Notes: generated by a model from the letters alone, not told the origin. A stretch of 64,000 nt of DNA from JBCBKU01 sp038521345 (GCA_038521345.1 JBCBKU010000003.1:192076-256075); one strand, 5' to 3'. Positions 19,121 through 28,205 are shown, counted from the first letter of the stretch. Program-made: numbers and translations.

Positions 19121-20011
19121 ATGGTTCTGATCCGACTTGCACTTGTCGCCGTGTTTCTGGCGTTGCCCTTGGCGGCTGCGGCGCAGAGCCTGACGGCGCA
19201 ACTTGCCGAGGCCGTGTCCGAAGCCGAGCGCTGGCGCGACATCAACGCGGCCAAGCGCGCGGGCTGGCGCCCGTTCGGGGGCGAGGCGCCGCTGATGGGT
19301 CGCCACTACAGCCACCCGTCCAACCCCGATTACGTCTTTGGGCAGAAGATTGATTTCTCTCGCCCAAACAACCTTGTCTACTACGAAGTCGAAGGCCGGC
19401 AGGCGCTGGTCGCGCTGGCCTATATCGTTCGCAAGCGGCCGAGTGATCCGCTGCCCGCAGGCTTCGCCGGGCAACGGGATATCTGGCATGTTCATGATGG
19501 TCGGAAATTTATTGGCGCCATCGAAGAGACGCGCCCCTTCATAGGCCGCATTGCGAGCCGATGGTTCAACAACAGCTTCGTGGAAGATGAGGGCCGATCC
19601 CAACTGGCCATGGTGCATGTCTGGCTGGTGCCGAACCCCAAGGGCCGATTTGCAAGCCATAATCCGGCGCTGGCCTACCGGGATGCGGGTCTTCCAGCAG
19701 CCTGGGCGTCGGGCGATATGGATGCTGCACGCGGTATCGCGCTTTCCGAAGCTCGGGGCTGTGACAACGCTCTTGAGGCCGAGTTGTGGTTGTCCGGTGC
19801 ATCGCGCGCAAAACAGCGCACCATCCTCGGTGCATGCCGTTCGATTGCCGAAGACATCCGCCGCTCCCTGACCAGTGGAGAGGCCCAGATAGAGTCGCGG
19901 GCTTCGGCCGGATGGAAAAGGTTGGAGGACATTCGCTTCATGACCCTGTCCGCCAGCGAACGACGGCGCGCCGCAGCCTTTGTCGAGGACGGTCCGGGTG
20001 TCTGCCGGTAG
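19121..20011 (+). CDS. Exported protein of unknown function
   Basis: Unrecognised 296-residue protein with a signal peptide (MVLIRLALVAVFLALPLAAAAQ) and therefore periplasmic. The start at 19121 follows a strong AAGGAGGAG site. The mature part has a basic first third (RHYSHPSNPDYVFGQKIDFS), a central segment about a visible product-like phrase WHVHDGRKFIG, two Cys near the C-terminal third (ARGCDNALEAEL, LGACRSIAED) and a terminal Cys (GPGVCR). No membrane helix beyond the signal and no enzyme motif I know. It lies between the aminotransferase and the toxin-antitoxin pair. Confidence 0.75.
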   Translation: MVLIRLALVAVFLALPLAAAAQSLTAQLAEAVSEAERWRDINAAKRAGWRPFGGEAPLMGRHYSHPSNPDYVFGQKIDFSRPNNLVYYEVEGRQALVALAYIVRKRPSDPLPAGFAGQRDIWHVHDGRKFIGAIEETRPFIGRIASRWFNNSFVEDEGRSQLAMVHVWLVPNPKGRFASHNPALAYRDAGLPAAWASGDMDAARGIALSEARGCDNALEAELWLSGASRAKQRTILGACRSIAEDIRRSLTSGEAQIESRASAGWKRLEDIRFMTLSASERRRAAAFVEDGPGVCR

Positions 20012-20016
20012 TTCAC

Positions 20017-20059
20017 TTGACAGATCGGCCAGAAATGGCCATTTTAGAGGCCAAAAATG
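20017..20059 (+). promoter_or_regulatory. Promoter and operator of the Xre-RES toxin-antitoxin pair
   Basis: A perfect -35 TTGACA lies at 20017-20022, with an A/T-rich ATTTTA region at 20041-20046 as the likely -10. Embedded in the spacer and overlapping that -10 is a perfect 12-bp palindrome AAATGGCCATTT (20033-20044). It is flanked by near-identical direct repeats GGCCAGAAATG (20027-20037) and GGCCAAAAATG (20049-20059), offset by exactly 22 bases, about two helical turns. This is the arrangement expected for cooperative autorepression by the antitoxin. Confidence 0.65.
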
Positions 20060-20078
20060 TGACAGCGGAGCACAGGAT

Positions 20079-20528
20079 ATGGCCCTCGATTTCGCATCAT
20101 CCACCGAAATTCAGGCTGCGTGGAAATACTTGGACGGCAACGTTCCGGCACCCAAGAGCGCCTATGAGGCGCATGAGGTGATCGAAGGCGGTTTGCCAGC
20201 GGCCATGCTGCGCCATTTTCGCGATAAGGTTCGGGCGCTGAGTGACAAGACATGGGCGCAGATCGTCGATGTAAGTCTGTCGCAGGTCAAAGAGCTGCGC
20301 AAAAAGTCAAAACTGTCGGTTCGGGTCAGCTCGCAACTGGTTCTGTTTGCTGTCCTGCTCGCCCGGGCAGAGGACGTGTTCGGTGGCCGTGAGGAAGCGC
20401 TGCGATGGTTCGACGGTGAACAGATGGCGTTGTCTGGCCGCCGGCCCATCGATCTTCTGGATACCTTCGTGGGCGCGAACCTTGTGGCGCGGACGCTTAC
20501 CCAGATCGACCGCGGCGTCTACATTTGA
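20079..20528 (+). CDS. Xre/MbcA/ParS-type antitoxin of a RES toxin-antitoxin system
   Basis: Predicted 149-residue antitoxin. The N-terminal half is an Xre-like helix-turn-helix region (around LSDKTWAQIVDVSLSQVKELR, residues 55-73); the C-terminal half is the toxin-binding domain formerly called DUF2384 (VFGGREEALRWFDGEQ, then ALSGRRPIDLLDTFVG, residues 100-132). It should neutralise the RES toxin and repress its own promoter. The ATG at 20079 follows GGAG by about 8 bases; longer in-frame starts would run through the operator. Toxin translation begins on its stop codon. Confidence 0.9.
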   Translation: MALDFASSTEIQAAWKYLDGNVPAPKSAYEAHEVIEGGLPAAMLRHFRDKVRALSDKTWAQIVDVSLSQVKELRKKSKLSVRVSSQLVLFAVLLARAEDVFGGREEALRWFDGEQMALSGRRPIDLLDTFVGANLVARTLTQIDRGVYI

Positions 20529-21040
20529 CGCCGCTTCCGCCCCCCCTTGGGGGTTCTCAGGGATCGCCCGTTGCATGGCGACTTGACCGAAAGAAATGGG
20601 CGTCGACCTGGGATACGGGCGAAGGCGCGTTTCAGGCGGGCGGGCGATGGAACCCCCCCGATACTCGGGTGGTCTACGCATCGCTCGACCCGGCAACGGC
20701 AATCCTTGAGGTCGCAGTTCACAAGGGCTTCGGAGTGCTCGATCGCCAACCGCACATCCTGACGCGGTTTTCGGTGACGGATCCCGACAGGATCCTTGTT
20801 GTGATGCCAAACGACATTCCGGATGCCGACTGGCTGGACCCAAACAGCCAGACGACCGCCCAGCGGGATTGGGGTGCCGAGATGCTGACCCGGCATCGAA
20901 TTCTGGTGATCCCCTCAGCGGTCTCTCGCCAAAGCTGGAACCTTGTTTTTCTTGCACCGCTTCCCGCGAAAGGAATCGCGGATGTTGAGCAAACTCGTTT
21001 TGTCCTTGATCCGCGTCTCGCATCATCGGCGGTGAAGTGA
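20525..21040 (+). CDS. RES-domain toxin (NAD+-degrading family)
   Basis: Toxin of 171 residues. The RES fold residues are visible: Arg19 (WRLD), GGRWNPP with Arg41, VYAS (Tyr51, Ser53), AILEVAVH with Glu62, and IPSAVSRQSWNLV (Ser131, Asn139). Characterised members deplete NAD+. It begins at TTG 20525, overlapping the antitoxin stop as TTGA, so it is strictly coupled and probably made at a lower rate. All key residues appear intact, so the toxin is likely active. Confidence 0.9.
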   Translation: MTPLPPPLGGSQGSPVAWRLDRKKWASTWDTGEGAFQAGGRWNPPDTRVVYASLDPATAILEVAVHKGFGVLDRQPHILTRFSVTDPDRILVVMPNDIPDADWLDPNSQTTAQRDWGAEMLTRHRILVIPSAVSRQSWNLVFLAPLPAKGIADVEQTRFVLDPRLASSAVK

Positions 21041-21074
21041 TCCTTCTGGACAGGATGCCCTCCGGCCGGTATAA

Positions 21075-21092
21075 ATTGAACAAGCGTTCAAT
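21075..21092. promoter_or_regulatory. Palindromic operator upstream of the leucine/isovalerate operon
   Basis: ATTGAACAAGCGTTCAAT is a perfect inverted repeat of 7 bp around a 4-base spacer, ending 17 bases before the ivd start and just upstream of its GGGAGGA ribosome site. The architecture fits a TetR-family or similar dimeric regulator sensing an acyl-CoA. No regulator gene is in the window. Confidence 0.6.
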
Positions 21093-21109
21093 AAGGGAGG
21101 ACGGGCGCG

Positions 21110-22273
21110 ATGTTCGACGGATCCATGCGCTTCGATCTGGGCGAGGATATCACCCAGCTTCGCGAGATGGTCCACCGCTGGGCGCAGGAACGGGTAAAAC
21201 CGCTGGCCGCCGAGATCGACCGCACCAACGGTTTTCCGTCCGAGCTTTGGCGCGAGATGGGGGATCTCGGGTTGCTGGGCATCACCGTGGACGAGGCTTA
21301 TGGCGGCGCCGGTATGGGATACCTCGCCCATACGATCGCTATCGAAGAGATCGCCCGCGCGTCGGCCAGCGTGTCTCTGTCCTATGGAGCTCATTCGAAC
21401 CTCTGCGTGAACCAGATTAAGCTGAACGGCACCGAAGCGCAGAAGAACCGCTACTTGCCTGGTCTTATCTCGGGGGACCATGTGGGCGCACTGGCGATGT
21501 CTGAAGCGGGCGCGGGATCGGACGTGGTCTCGATGAAGCTGCGCGCCGAGAAGCGGAACGACCATTATCGGCTGAACGGCACGAAGTACTGGATCACGAA
21601 CGGACCGGATGCCGAAGTCTTGGTCGTCTATGCCAAGACTGACCCAGAAGCCGGATCGAAAGGCATCACCGCCTTCCTGATCGAAAAGGAAATGACCGGG
21701 TTTTCGACCTCGCCCCATTTCGACAAGCTCGGCATGCGCGGGTCGAATACCGCCGAGCTGATCTTCGAGGACGTGGAGGTTCCGTTCGAGAACGTGCTGG
21801 GCGAAGACGGCAAGGGGGTCCGCGTGTTGATGTCGGGCCTTGACTACGAGCGCGTCGTTCTGGCCGGCATCGGGACAGGGATCATGGCGGCCTGCCTCGA
21901 CGAGGTGATGCCCTACATGGCCGAACGCAAACAGTTCGGCCAGCCCATCGGGTCCTTTCAGCTGATGCAGGGCAAGATTGCGGACATGTACACGGCCATG
22001 AACTCTGCGCGCGCCTATGTCTACGAGGTTGCCAAGGCCTGCGACCGGGGCGAGGTCACGCGCCAGGATGCGGCGGCCTGCGTGCTTTATGCCTCGGAAG
22101 AGGCGATGAAGCAGGCCCATCAGGCAGTTCAGGCCATGGGCGGGGCAGGGTTTCTGGCCGATGCTCCCGTGGCGCGGCTGTTCCGCGATGCGAAACTAAT
22201 GGAAATCGGCGCAGGAACCAGCGAAATTCGTCGTATGCTCGTGGGGCGTGAATTGATGGGGGCGATGGCATGA
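21110..22273 (+). CDS. ivd: Isovaleryl-CoA dehydrogenase
   Basis: FAD acyl-CoA dehydrogenase, 387 residues, oxidising isovaleryl-CoA to 3-methylcrotonyl-CoA and feeding electrons to ETF. The N-terminal helical domain, middle beta domain ([28 protein letters not shown]) and C-terminal helical domain are all present. A Glu at about residue 247 in [11 protein letters not shown] sits where isovaleryl-CoA dehydrogenase, unlike most relatives, places its catalytic base. The methylcrotonyl-CoA carboxylase, HMG-CoA lyase and enoyl-CoA hydratase genes downstream confirm leucine catabolism. Confidence 0.94.
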   Translation: MFDGSMRFDLGEDITQLREMVHRWAQERVKPLAAEIDRTNGFPSELWREMGDLGLLGITVDEAYGGAGMGYLAHTIAIEEIARASASVSLSYGAHSNLCVNQIKLNGTEAQKNRYLPGLISGDHVGALAMSEAGAGSDVVSMKLRAEKRNDHYRLNGTKYWITNGPDAEVLVVYAKTDPEAGSKGITAFLIEKEMTGFSTSPHFDKLGMRGSNTAELIFEDVEVPFENVLGEDGKGVRVLMSGLDYERVVLAGIGTGIMAACLDEVMPYMAERKQFGQPIGSFQLMQGKIADMYTAMNSARAYVYEVAKACDRGEVTRQDAAACVLYASEEAMKQAHQAVQAMGGAGFLADAPVARLFRDAKLMEIGAGTSEIRRMLVGRELMGAMA

Positions 22274-22701
22274 TGCGCTGGCTTGTCTTGGCAATCATGG
22301 TCTTGTCCGGCGCCGGGGCCCATGGACAGGTGTTCCAGCAATCGAGTTTTGACACCTGTTTTGAAGACCTTGCAGACGACGCCTCGGGCGCAGCGTGTAT
22401 CGTTCCCATTCGGACCTACTGCTTTCAGGTCACGGAAGGGCGCGGGTTCACCGCCGAGGCGACCTGTCTGGACGATGCGATTCTGTCCCTCGAAGGGTGG
22501 ACCGATCAGGTCGTGGCCGATCACACGCATCTGGCGCCGCTGGCCCCGCAGATTTCCGAGTACAAAACGCAACTTACGGCGCATTGCGCAGAGACCGTGG
22601 GCGACCGCGGGCTGGAACGCGAACGGGACTTCGTCCTTTGCAAACTCGCCGGTGTCGGAGCGCTATACCGCGATGTGCTTCGGCGCAGCGCGTCACCCTA
22701 G
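22270..22701 (+). CDS. Small exported cysteine protein, LprI-like (first of three)
   Basis: A 143-residue protein with a signal peptide ([19 protein letters not shown]) whose ATG overlaps the ivd stop (ATGATG). The mature part has five Cys, with a C-x7-C-x14-C core (CIVPIRTYC followed by TC fourteen residues on) shared exactly with the LprI-like protein at 23156. The remainder is helical ([16 protein letters not shown]). It most resembles the DUF1311/lysozyme-inhibitor-like LprI family but is divergent. Function in a leucine operon is unknown. Confidence 0.75.
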   Translation: MMRWLVLAIMVLSGAGAHGQVFQQSSFDTCFEDLADDASGAACIVPIRTYCFQVTEGRGFTAEATCLDDAILSLEGWTDQVVADHTHLAPLAPQISEYKTQLTAHCAETVGDRGLERERDFVLCKLAGVGALYRDVLRRSASP

Positions 22702-22826
22702 GGGCACCGGATCCGGATGGACCTGAGTTTCGAGGCCACGTTGTTCCACCGTCTGGGTGTCGCCGGTCTTGGTTGGTCGCCAAAGCGACCTTGCGCATGC
22801 ACGGGATCTGCGGCGCGAGGTCGGCA

Positions 22827-23159
22827 ATGACGGATCGCCCAACCATCTGGCGTGACATCGCAGCGCCTCTCGCCGGTCTCCTCGGGCTCGCGGCATTGGG
22901 TGGTCTGACTTTGGGAGTCCTGAGCGAGGGACCGACCGACACGGCCCTCATCGAACGCTATGCCGCGCTCTACGCGCGCGACACGGGCAATCCGATCACG
23001 GATTGCGAGGCGCGTCCGGCGAGCGTTCAGGGACTGCGGCTTTACATCGTGTGCCGGCCGGATCTTGGACCGCCGCAGGTCTTTCTGGTGAACCAGACGG
23101 GCGGCCTGAGTGACTTCGAGACGCTTGATGATGCGCTGCGCGCAGAGGGGTCGACATGA
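22827..23159 (+). CDS. Small signal-anchored protein of unknown function
   Basis: Unrecognised 110-residue protein. The ATG at 22827 follows GAGG. One hydrophobic segment (LAGLLGLAALGGLTLGVL, about residues 14-31) serves as a membrane anchor or signal. The outside part has two Cys (ITDCEARPAS, YIVCRPDLGPP) that could pair, and an ending DALRAEGST. It overlaps the next gene by ATGA. The open frame continues upstream, but that extension has no ribosome site and lies within the preceding gene. Confidence 0.65.
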   Translation: MTDRPTIWRDIAAPLAGLLGLAALGGLTLGVLSEGPTDTALIERYAALYARDTGNPITDCEARPASVQGLRLYIVCRPDLGPPQVFLVNQTGGLSDFETLDDALRAEGST

Positions 23160-23656
23160 GACTGGGCGTCCTTGGCATCGTTCTTTGTTTGCCGGCCAGC
23201 GCGCAGGAGGTGGATCAGCCGCGCTACGATGCGATGCTTGACGCGTGTTACTACGGTGCGGAAGGACCCGCTGAGCAGCGGGGCTGTATCGGTCTTGCCG
23301 CCCAATCCTGTCAAAGCGAGGACGGCGGCCAGACGACGCTGGGCATGGCGCTCTGCAACCACGCCGAACGCATGGCTTGGGACAGGATCCTGAACGCCGA
23401 GTACCGCGAAACACTCGGCTGGGCCCGCGCGATGGACGCCGACGAGGCCGTCTCATTTCCAGAATTCGCCAAGCGCGAGGAGAATCTGCGCGCTGCGCAA
23501 CGCGCATGGATCGCGTTTCGGGATGCGGAATGCGCGCTTGATTATGCCGTTTGGGGTGCGGGATCCATGCGCCATATCGCCGGGACCGCTTGCCTCGCAC
23601 GACTGACCGCGGAACGTACGTTGGAACTGGCCGACAAGACCGAGATGATGCGATGA
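23156..23656 (+). CDS. LprI-like (DUF1311) exported protein (second of three)
   Basis: A 166-residue exported protein with a short signal peptide (MRLGVLGIVLCLPASAQ). It has the DUF1311/LprI pattern: the cysteine core CIGLAAQSC...ALC (C-x7-C-x14-C), AERMAWDRILNAEYRETL, then LRAAQRAWIAFRDAECAL and a final Cys in GTACLARLTAERTLEL. LprI of Mycobacterium is a lysozyme inhibitor; many family members are uncharacterised. Coupled to both neighbours by four-base overlaps. Confidence 0.82.
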   Translation: MRLGVLGIVLCLPASAQEVDQPRYDAMLDACYYGAEGPAEQRGCIGLAAQSCQSEDGGQTTLGMALCNHAERMAWDRILNAEYRETLGWARAMDADEAVSFPEFAKREENLRAAQRAWIAFRDAECALDYAVWGAGSMRHIAGTACLARLTAERTLELADKTEMMR

Positions 23657-24156
23657 CGCGGCGGAGGGCAATTTGGCTTTGGGCGCTTCTGGCGACCATG
23701 CTCGCGGCGCCAGCCGCAGCGCTCGAACAACCCGGCGCGGATCTGGAGCAATGCCTGTCCGAGTTTGCGGCCGGTGAAAAGGCCTTGGGCACACCGGACG
23801 ATCCGGAGACCCTGGCCAGCCTGCTGGTTGTCACGGATGAGTGCCTTCGGCTTGCCGCGCAGCCCTGCGCCCAACGCGAAGATCAGCGCGCGCTTCGCTG
23901 CCTGTCGCGGTCGCGTGCCACGTTCGTCCGCGCCATGGGCGCGGCCGAGGCCCAGGTGGCGACGCTCGACACGCCCTATCCCGAGGCTTGGGCGCTGGCC
24001 GAGGAAACCCTGGCTGCCCTGGGCGTCGTCTGCGGTGAGAGTGCCGCGGGCGACGGTCGGTCGCGCGTCTACAATCGCGCGCTTTGCGAACACGATCTCA
24101 CGGCCTCGCGCTATGCATTTCTGCGCTTTCTCGCGCTGCATGCGGCGGCCGAATGA
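23653..24156 (+). CDS. Small exported cysteine protein, LprI-like (third of three)
   Basis: A 167-residue protein with a signal peptide ([23 protein letters not shown]). The Cys core CLRLAAQPC then RC ten residues on parallels those in the two upstream relatives, and the C-terminal [18 protein letters not shown] matches their helical tail. It is more degenerate than the protein at 23156. Start ATG 23653 overlaps the previous stop; its own stop overlaps the mccB start as ATGA, so carboxylase translation is coupled to it. Confidence 0.72.
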   Translation: MTRRRAIWLWALLATMLAAPAAALEQPGADLEQCLSEFAAGEKALGTPDDPETLASLLVVTDECLRLAAQPCAQREDQRALRCLSRSRATFVRAMGAAEAQVATLDTPYPEAWALAEETLAALGVVCGESAAGDGRSRVYNRALCEHDLTASRYAFLRFLALHAAAE

Positions 24157-25757
24157 AACTGGTTTCGTCGCATATCCCGTCAGGCGCCGAGGCTATGGCC
24201 AATCGCGCCGCTCATCTTGAAGCGCTCGAAACTGTGCGCGAGGCGGCCCGACTGTCCGCGGCAGGGGGCGGCGCCAAGGCCGCGGACCGGCACGTGTCGC
24301 GGGGTAAGATGCTGCCCCGGGCGCGGGTTGCTCAAGTCCTCGACCCGGGATCGCCCTTCCTCGAGATCGGCGCGCTTGCGGCGCATGGCCTTTACGACGG
24401 TGCCGCCCCCGGAGCAGGGGTCATCGCCGGTATCGGCCAGATTGCCGGCCGATGGGTCATGGTGCTGGCCAACGATGCGACGGTGAAGGGCGGAACGTAC
24501 TTCCCAATGACCGTCAAGAAGCACCTGCGCGCGCAGGAGATCGCCGAAGCCAACGGTCTGCCCTGCATGTATCTTGTGGACAGTGGCGGCGCCAATCTGC
24601 CCAGTCAGGACGACGTATTTCCTGACCGGGATCACTTCGGTCGGATCTTTTTTAATCAGGCCCAGATGTCGGCCAAGGGAATCCCGCAGATCGCCGTCGT
24701 TATGGGCTCGTGCACGGCGGGCGGTGCCTATGTTCCCGCCATGTCGGATGTAACGATCATTGTGCGCGAGCAGGGGACGATCTTTCTGGCCGGTCCGCCG
24801 CTGGTCAAGGCCGCAACCGGCGAGGATGTGACCGCCGAGGATCTGGGCGGTGGTGATGTGCATACCCGCCTGTCCGGCGTGGCGGATTATCTGGCCGAGG
24901 ATGATGCCCATGCCCTGGCCCTTGCCCGGCGCGCGGTGGCCAACCTGGGCCCTGCGATGTCCGGCGCCCTTGCATGGGCAACCCCTGAACCACCCGCCTA
25001 CGACCCCGACGAAATCCTCGAACTTGTCCCCGCGGATCTGCGCACGCCCTATGACGTGCGCGAGGTCATCGCGCGTGTCGTCGACGGATCCCGCTTCGAC
25101 GAGTTCAAGGCCCGCTTTGGTGAGACCCTCGTCACCGGTTTCGCGCATGTAGACGGGTGTCCGGTGGGTCTTGTTGCGAACAACGGAGTTCTGTTTTCCG
25201 AAAGCGCGGTCAAGGGCGCGCATTTCGTCGAACTCTGTTCGCAGCGGCGCATTCCGCTTGTGTTCCTGCAGAACATCACCGGCTTCATGGTGGGCCGCAA
25301 ATACGAAACCGAGGGGATAGCACGGCACGGGGCCAAAATGGTGACGGCGGTCGCCACCACGGCGGTTCCAAAGATCACGATGCTGATCGGCGGCTCGTTC
25401 GGGGCCGGGAATTACGGGATGGCCGGGCGCGCATATGATCCGCGTTTTCTGTGGACGTGGCCCAATTCCCGCATCTCTGTGATGGGTGGGGCGCAGGCGG
25501 CCGGAGTACTCGCCACCGTCCAACGCAGTGCGGCCGAACGCGCAGGGCGGGGCTGGAGCGATGAAGACGACGCCAAAGTGCGCGGCCCGGTCGAAGCGCA
25601 GTTCGCCGCGCAATCTCATCCCCTCTATGCCAGCGCCCGGCTCTGGGACGACGGAGTGATCGATCCTCGAAAGACCCGAGACGTTCTCGCGTTGTCGCTT
25701 CGTGCGGCCACGCTTTCGCCCATCCCCGAGACACGCTTCGGCGTGTTCCGGATGTGA
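24153..25757 (+). CDS. mccB: Methylcrotonyl-CoA carboxylase, carboxyltransferase (beta) subunit
   Basis: The 534-residue carboxyltransferase of the biotin enzyme that converts 3-methylcrotonyl-CoA to 3-methylglutaconyl-CoA. Crotonase-like N and C domains are present: [30 protein letters not shown] is the MCC-beta hallmark region (positions about 24570-24660), then [15 protein letters not shown] and the C-terminal [20 protein letters not shown]. The start is ATG 24153, overlapping the preceding stop; a longer open frame lies inside that gene. The biotin subunit follows after a nuclease lipoprotein gene. Confidence 0.95.
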   Translation: MKLVSSHIPSGAEAMANRAAHLEALETVREAARLSAAGGGAKAADRHVSRGKMLPRARVAQVLDPGSPFLEIGALAAHGLYDGAAPGAGVIAGIGQIAGRWVMVLANDATVKGGTYFPMTVKKHLRAQEIAEANGLPCMYLVDSGGANLPSQDDVFPDRDHFGRIFFNQAQMSAKGIPQIAVVMGSCTAGGAYVPAMSDVTIIVREQGTIFLAGPPLVKAATGEDVTAEDLGGGDVHTRLSGVADYLAEDDAHALALARRAVANLGPAMSGALAWATPEPPAYDPDEILELVPADLRTPYDVREVIARVVDGSRFDEFKARFGETLVTGFAHVDGCPVGLVANNGVLFSESAVKGAHFVELCSQRRIPLVFLQNITGFMVGRKYETEGIARHGAKMVTAVATTAVPKITMLIGGSFGAGNYGMAGRAYDPRFLWTWPNSRISVMGGAQAAGVLATVQRSAAERAGRGWSDEDDAKVRGPVEAQFAAQSHPLYASARLWDDGVIDPRKTRDVLALSLRAATLSPIPETRFGVFRM

Positions 25758-25771
25758 GGCAGGTCAACCCC

Positions 25772-26251
25772 ATGAGCCGGATGCACGGCATGCAGAGCTG
25801 TTCGGGCTTGGCCGGGTTAGTGCCCGCTGCGTGCGTCGGTGCGCTCTGCATCGCGCTGGTCGGCTGCGGGTCCCTCGGCGAGACGACACCTAGTCCCGGT
25901 TCGCCTGCCGTGGGCATGGGGTGCAAGCTGGACCGGGTCGTCGACGGGGACACGGTCGATCTCTCATGTCCCGATGGACCGCTCCGGGCGCGGCTGACGG
26001 GGTTTGACACGCCCGAACTCTTCAGCCCGGGATGTCAACGCGAACTGGCGCTCGCACGGGAGGCCAAGCGCGCGACCGAAACTCTGTGGCGAAATGCGGA
26101 TACGGTCTCGCTTCGCGGAGAAGGCAACGATCGGTATGGGCGGACCCTTGTAGCGGTCCGGCTTGATGGCATTCCGCTTTCCTCGACTTTGATCGCTCAG
26201 GGTCTCGCGCGGCCTTACAGCGGGGGCGTTCGGAGGTCATGGTGCACGTAA
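25772..26251 (+). CDS. Thermonuclease-family lipoprotein (SNase domain)
   Basis: A 159-residue protein with a lipoprotein signal (lipobox LVGC with the acylated Cys near residue 32) and a short staphylococcal-nuclease-like domain. The metal/nucleotide loop VVDGDTVDLS, LTGFDTPEL and REAKRATETLW with RYGRTLVAV are typical. It would be a membrane-tethered periplasmic nuclease. I use ATG 25772 (GAGGCAGG upstream); other starts at 25754 or 25781 are possible. It sits between the two carboxylase subunits with no obvious link to leucine breakdown. Confidence 0.82.
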   Translation: MSRMHGMQSCSGLAGLVPAACVGALCIALVGCGSLGETTPSPGSPAVGMGCKLDRVVDGDTVDLSCPDGPLRARLTGFDTPELFSPGCQRELALAREAKRATETLWRNADTVSLRGEGNDRYGRTLVAVRLDGIPLSSTLIAQGLARPYSGGVRRSWCT

Positions 26252-26267
26252 ATTGGGGGGCAAGCCT

Positions 26268-28205
26268 GTGTTTTCCCGAATCCTGATTGCGAACCGGGGC
26301 GAGATCGCATGCCGGATCATCGCGACATGCCACCGGCTCGGCATCGGGACGGTCGCGGTCTTTTCTGATGCCGACCGTGATGCGCGCCACGTCAAGCTTG
26401 CCGACCGAGCGGTGTGGATTGGTGGCTCGGCGCCAGCAGCCTCGTATCTTGACGGGGCGCGGATCATCGCTGCGGCAGTGGAGACGGGCGCCGAGGCGAT
26501 CCATCCCGGGTATGGGTTCCTCTCCGAGAATCCCGATTTCGTGGACGCGGTCGCGGCGGCGGGACTGACCTTTATCGGGCCCTCGGCGGCGGCGATCCGC
26601 GCAATGGGTCTGAAGGATGCCGCCAAGCGCGCGATGGAAGCCGCTGGTGTGCCGGTCGTCCCGGGATATCACGGAGAGGATCAGGAACCCGGGCGGCTCG
26701 AAGTTGAGGCGGACCGGATTGGATATCCAGTTCTGATCAAGGCCGTGGCGGGCGGCGGCGGCAAGGGCATGCGCCGGGTCGACGACCCGGAGAGGTTCAT
26801 GGATGCGCTCGAGGCGGCGAAAGCCGAGGCGCTCGGAGCCTTCGGGTCCGACGCGGTACTGATCGAGAAGTTCGTCACCAAGCCGCGCCATGTCGAAGTG
26901 CAGATTTTCGGCGACGGGACTCGGGCGGTTCATCTCTTCGAGCGCGACTGCTCGTGCCAGCGGCGCCACCAGAAGGTCCTTGAAGAAGCCCCCGCGCCGG
27001 CGATGACCGACGCGGTGCGCGAGGCCATGGGCGCCGCCGCGATTAGGGCGGCAACAGCGATCGGGTACGCTGGCGCGGGCACGGTAGAGTTCATCGCCGA
27101 CGGTTCGGACGGGCTGCACCCCGATAAGTTCTGGTTTATGGAAATGAACACGCGCCTTCAGGTGGAGCATCCGGTGACCGAGGCGATCACCGGCGTGGAT
27201 CTGGTCGAATGGCAACTTCGCGTCGCGGCAGGGCAGGGTCTGCCGCCCGAGGCGGACGACCTTCGGATCGCCGGCCACGCGGTCGAGGTGCGGCTTTATG
27301 CAGAGGATGTGCCGGCCGGGTTTCTCCCGGCAACGGGGCAGATCGACCACCTCGCATTCCCACTAGATATCCGCACGGACACCGGTGTTGCAGCCGGTGA
27401 CCGGATCACCCCGCATTACGATCCGATGATCGCTAAGCTAATCGCGCATGGATCGTCGCGTTCCGAGGCATTTGCGCGGCTTGCTCGGGCGCTCGACCGG
27501 ACCGAGATCGCTGGCCTGACCACCAATCACGGGTTTCTCCGCAAGCTGGTCGGTCATCCCCGGCTGCGGTCCGGTGATGTAGACACCGCGCTGATCACCG
27601 ACAATCCGGAACTCGCGCAAGCGCCGGTACCCTGTTCCCGAAGCCGCGCCCTCGCGGCGCTCGGCGTGCTCGGACTGGACCGACCCGCGGGTGCGCTCAA
27701 CGGTTTTGCCATTTGGGACCCGCTGTCTTGGGAGGCACGGTTTTCCTGGGACAACCAACCGGTGGAGGCGCGCGTGACCGTGCTCGGCCCGGCGCGGTTC
27801 GAGGTGTCGGTTTCGGATCACGCGCACGAGGTCGTCGCGCAGGAGGGTAACTGGTGGATCGACGGGGTGTCGGTGCCGGCCCGGATCCTTCGGCGGCCCG
27901 GACATGTGAGCGTCTTCTGGGGCAACGGATATCATTTCCAGATCCCCGACCCGCTGTCGAAGACAGACAACGACGGCCCGGTCGGAGATGCGGTCCTTGC
28001 ACCCATGCCGGGCCTCGTGCGCCGGATCCATGTGCGCCCGGGCGATGCGGTGGAGGGTGGCGACGCGCTGGCCATCCTCGAGGCGATGAAGATGGAGCAC
28101 ACATTGGTGGCGCCCCGATCGGGTGTCGTCGCCGAGGTGTTGGCCGAACCGGGCGCGCAGGTTGACGCGGGCGCGGCATTGGTCCGACTGGAGGCCTCGG
28201 AATGA
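26268..28205 (+). CDS. mccA: Methylcrotonyl-CoA carboxylase, biotin (alpha) subunit
   Basis: The 645-residue subunit carries biotin carboxylase and biotin carrier. FSRILIANRGEIACRI opens the carboxylase domain, the ATP-grasp Gly loop is AVAGGGGKGMRRV, and MEMNTRLQVEHPVTE is the carboxylase core. The carrier domain near the C-terminus has EAMKMEH with the biotinyl Lys at about residue 608. GTG 26268 with a GGGGGG ribosome site gives the standard N-terminus. BirA encoded at 54184 is the likely modifier. It overlaps mvaB by ATGA. Confidence 0.95.
   Translation: MFSRILIANRGEIACRIIATCHRLGIGTVAVFSDADRDARHVKLADRAVWIGGSAPAASYLDGARIIAAAVETGAEAIHPGYGFLSENPDFVDAVAAAGLTFIGPSAAAIRAMGLKDAAKRAMEAAGVPVVPGYHGEDQEPGRLEVEADRIGYPVLIKAVAGGGGKGMRRVDDPERFMDALEAAKAEALGAFGSDAVLIEKFVTKPRHVEVQIFGDGTRAVHLFERDCSCQRRHQKVLEEAPAPAMTDAVREAMGAAAIRAATAIGYAGAGTVEFIADGSDGLHPDKFWFMEMNTRLQVEHPVTEAITGVDLVEWQLRVAAGQGLPPEADDLRIAGHAVEVRLYAEDVPAGFLPATGQIDHLAFPLDIRTDTGVAAGDRITPHYDPMIAKLIAHGSSRSEAFARLARALDRTEIAGLTTNHGFLRKLVGHPRLRSGDVDTALITDNPELAQAPVPCSRSRALAALGVLGLDRPAGALNGFAIWDPLSWEARFSWDNQPVEARVTVLGPARFEVSVSDHAHEVVAQEGNWWIDGVSVPARILRRPGHVSVFWGNGYHFQIPDPLSKTDNDGPVGDAVLAPMPGLVRRIHVRPGDAVEGGDALAILEAMKMEHTLVAPRSGVVAEVLAEPGAQVDAGAALVRLEASE

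Noticed and set aside
17833..19254. 473-codon minus-strand open frame opposite the aminotransferase
   Set aside because: The plus-strand gene has intact PLP motifs; the minus frame has none.
22395..22826. In-frame extension of the 110-residue protein at 22827
   Set aside because: Overlaps the LprI-like gene, no ribosome site, composition not protein-like; the ATG at 22827 has GAGG.
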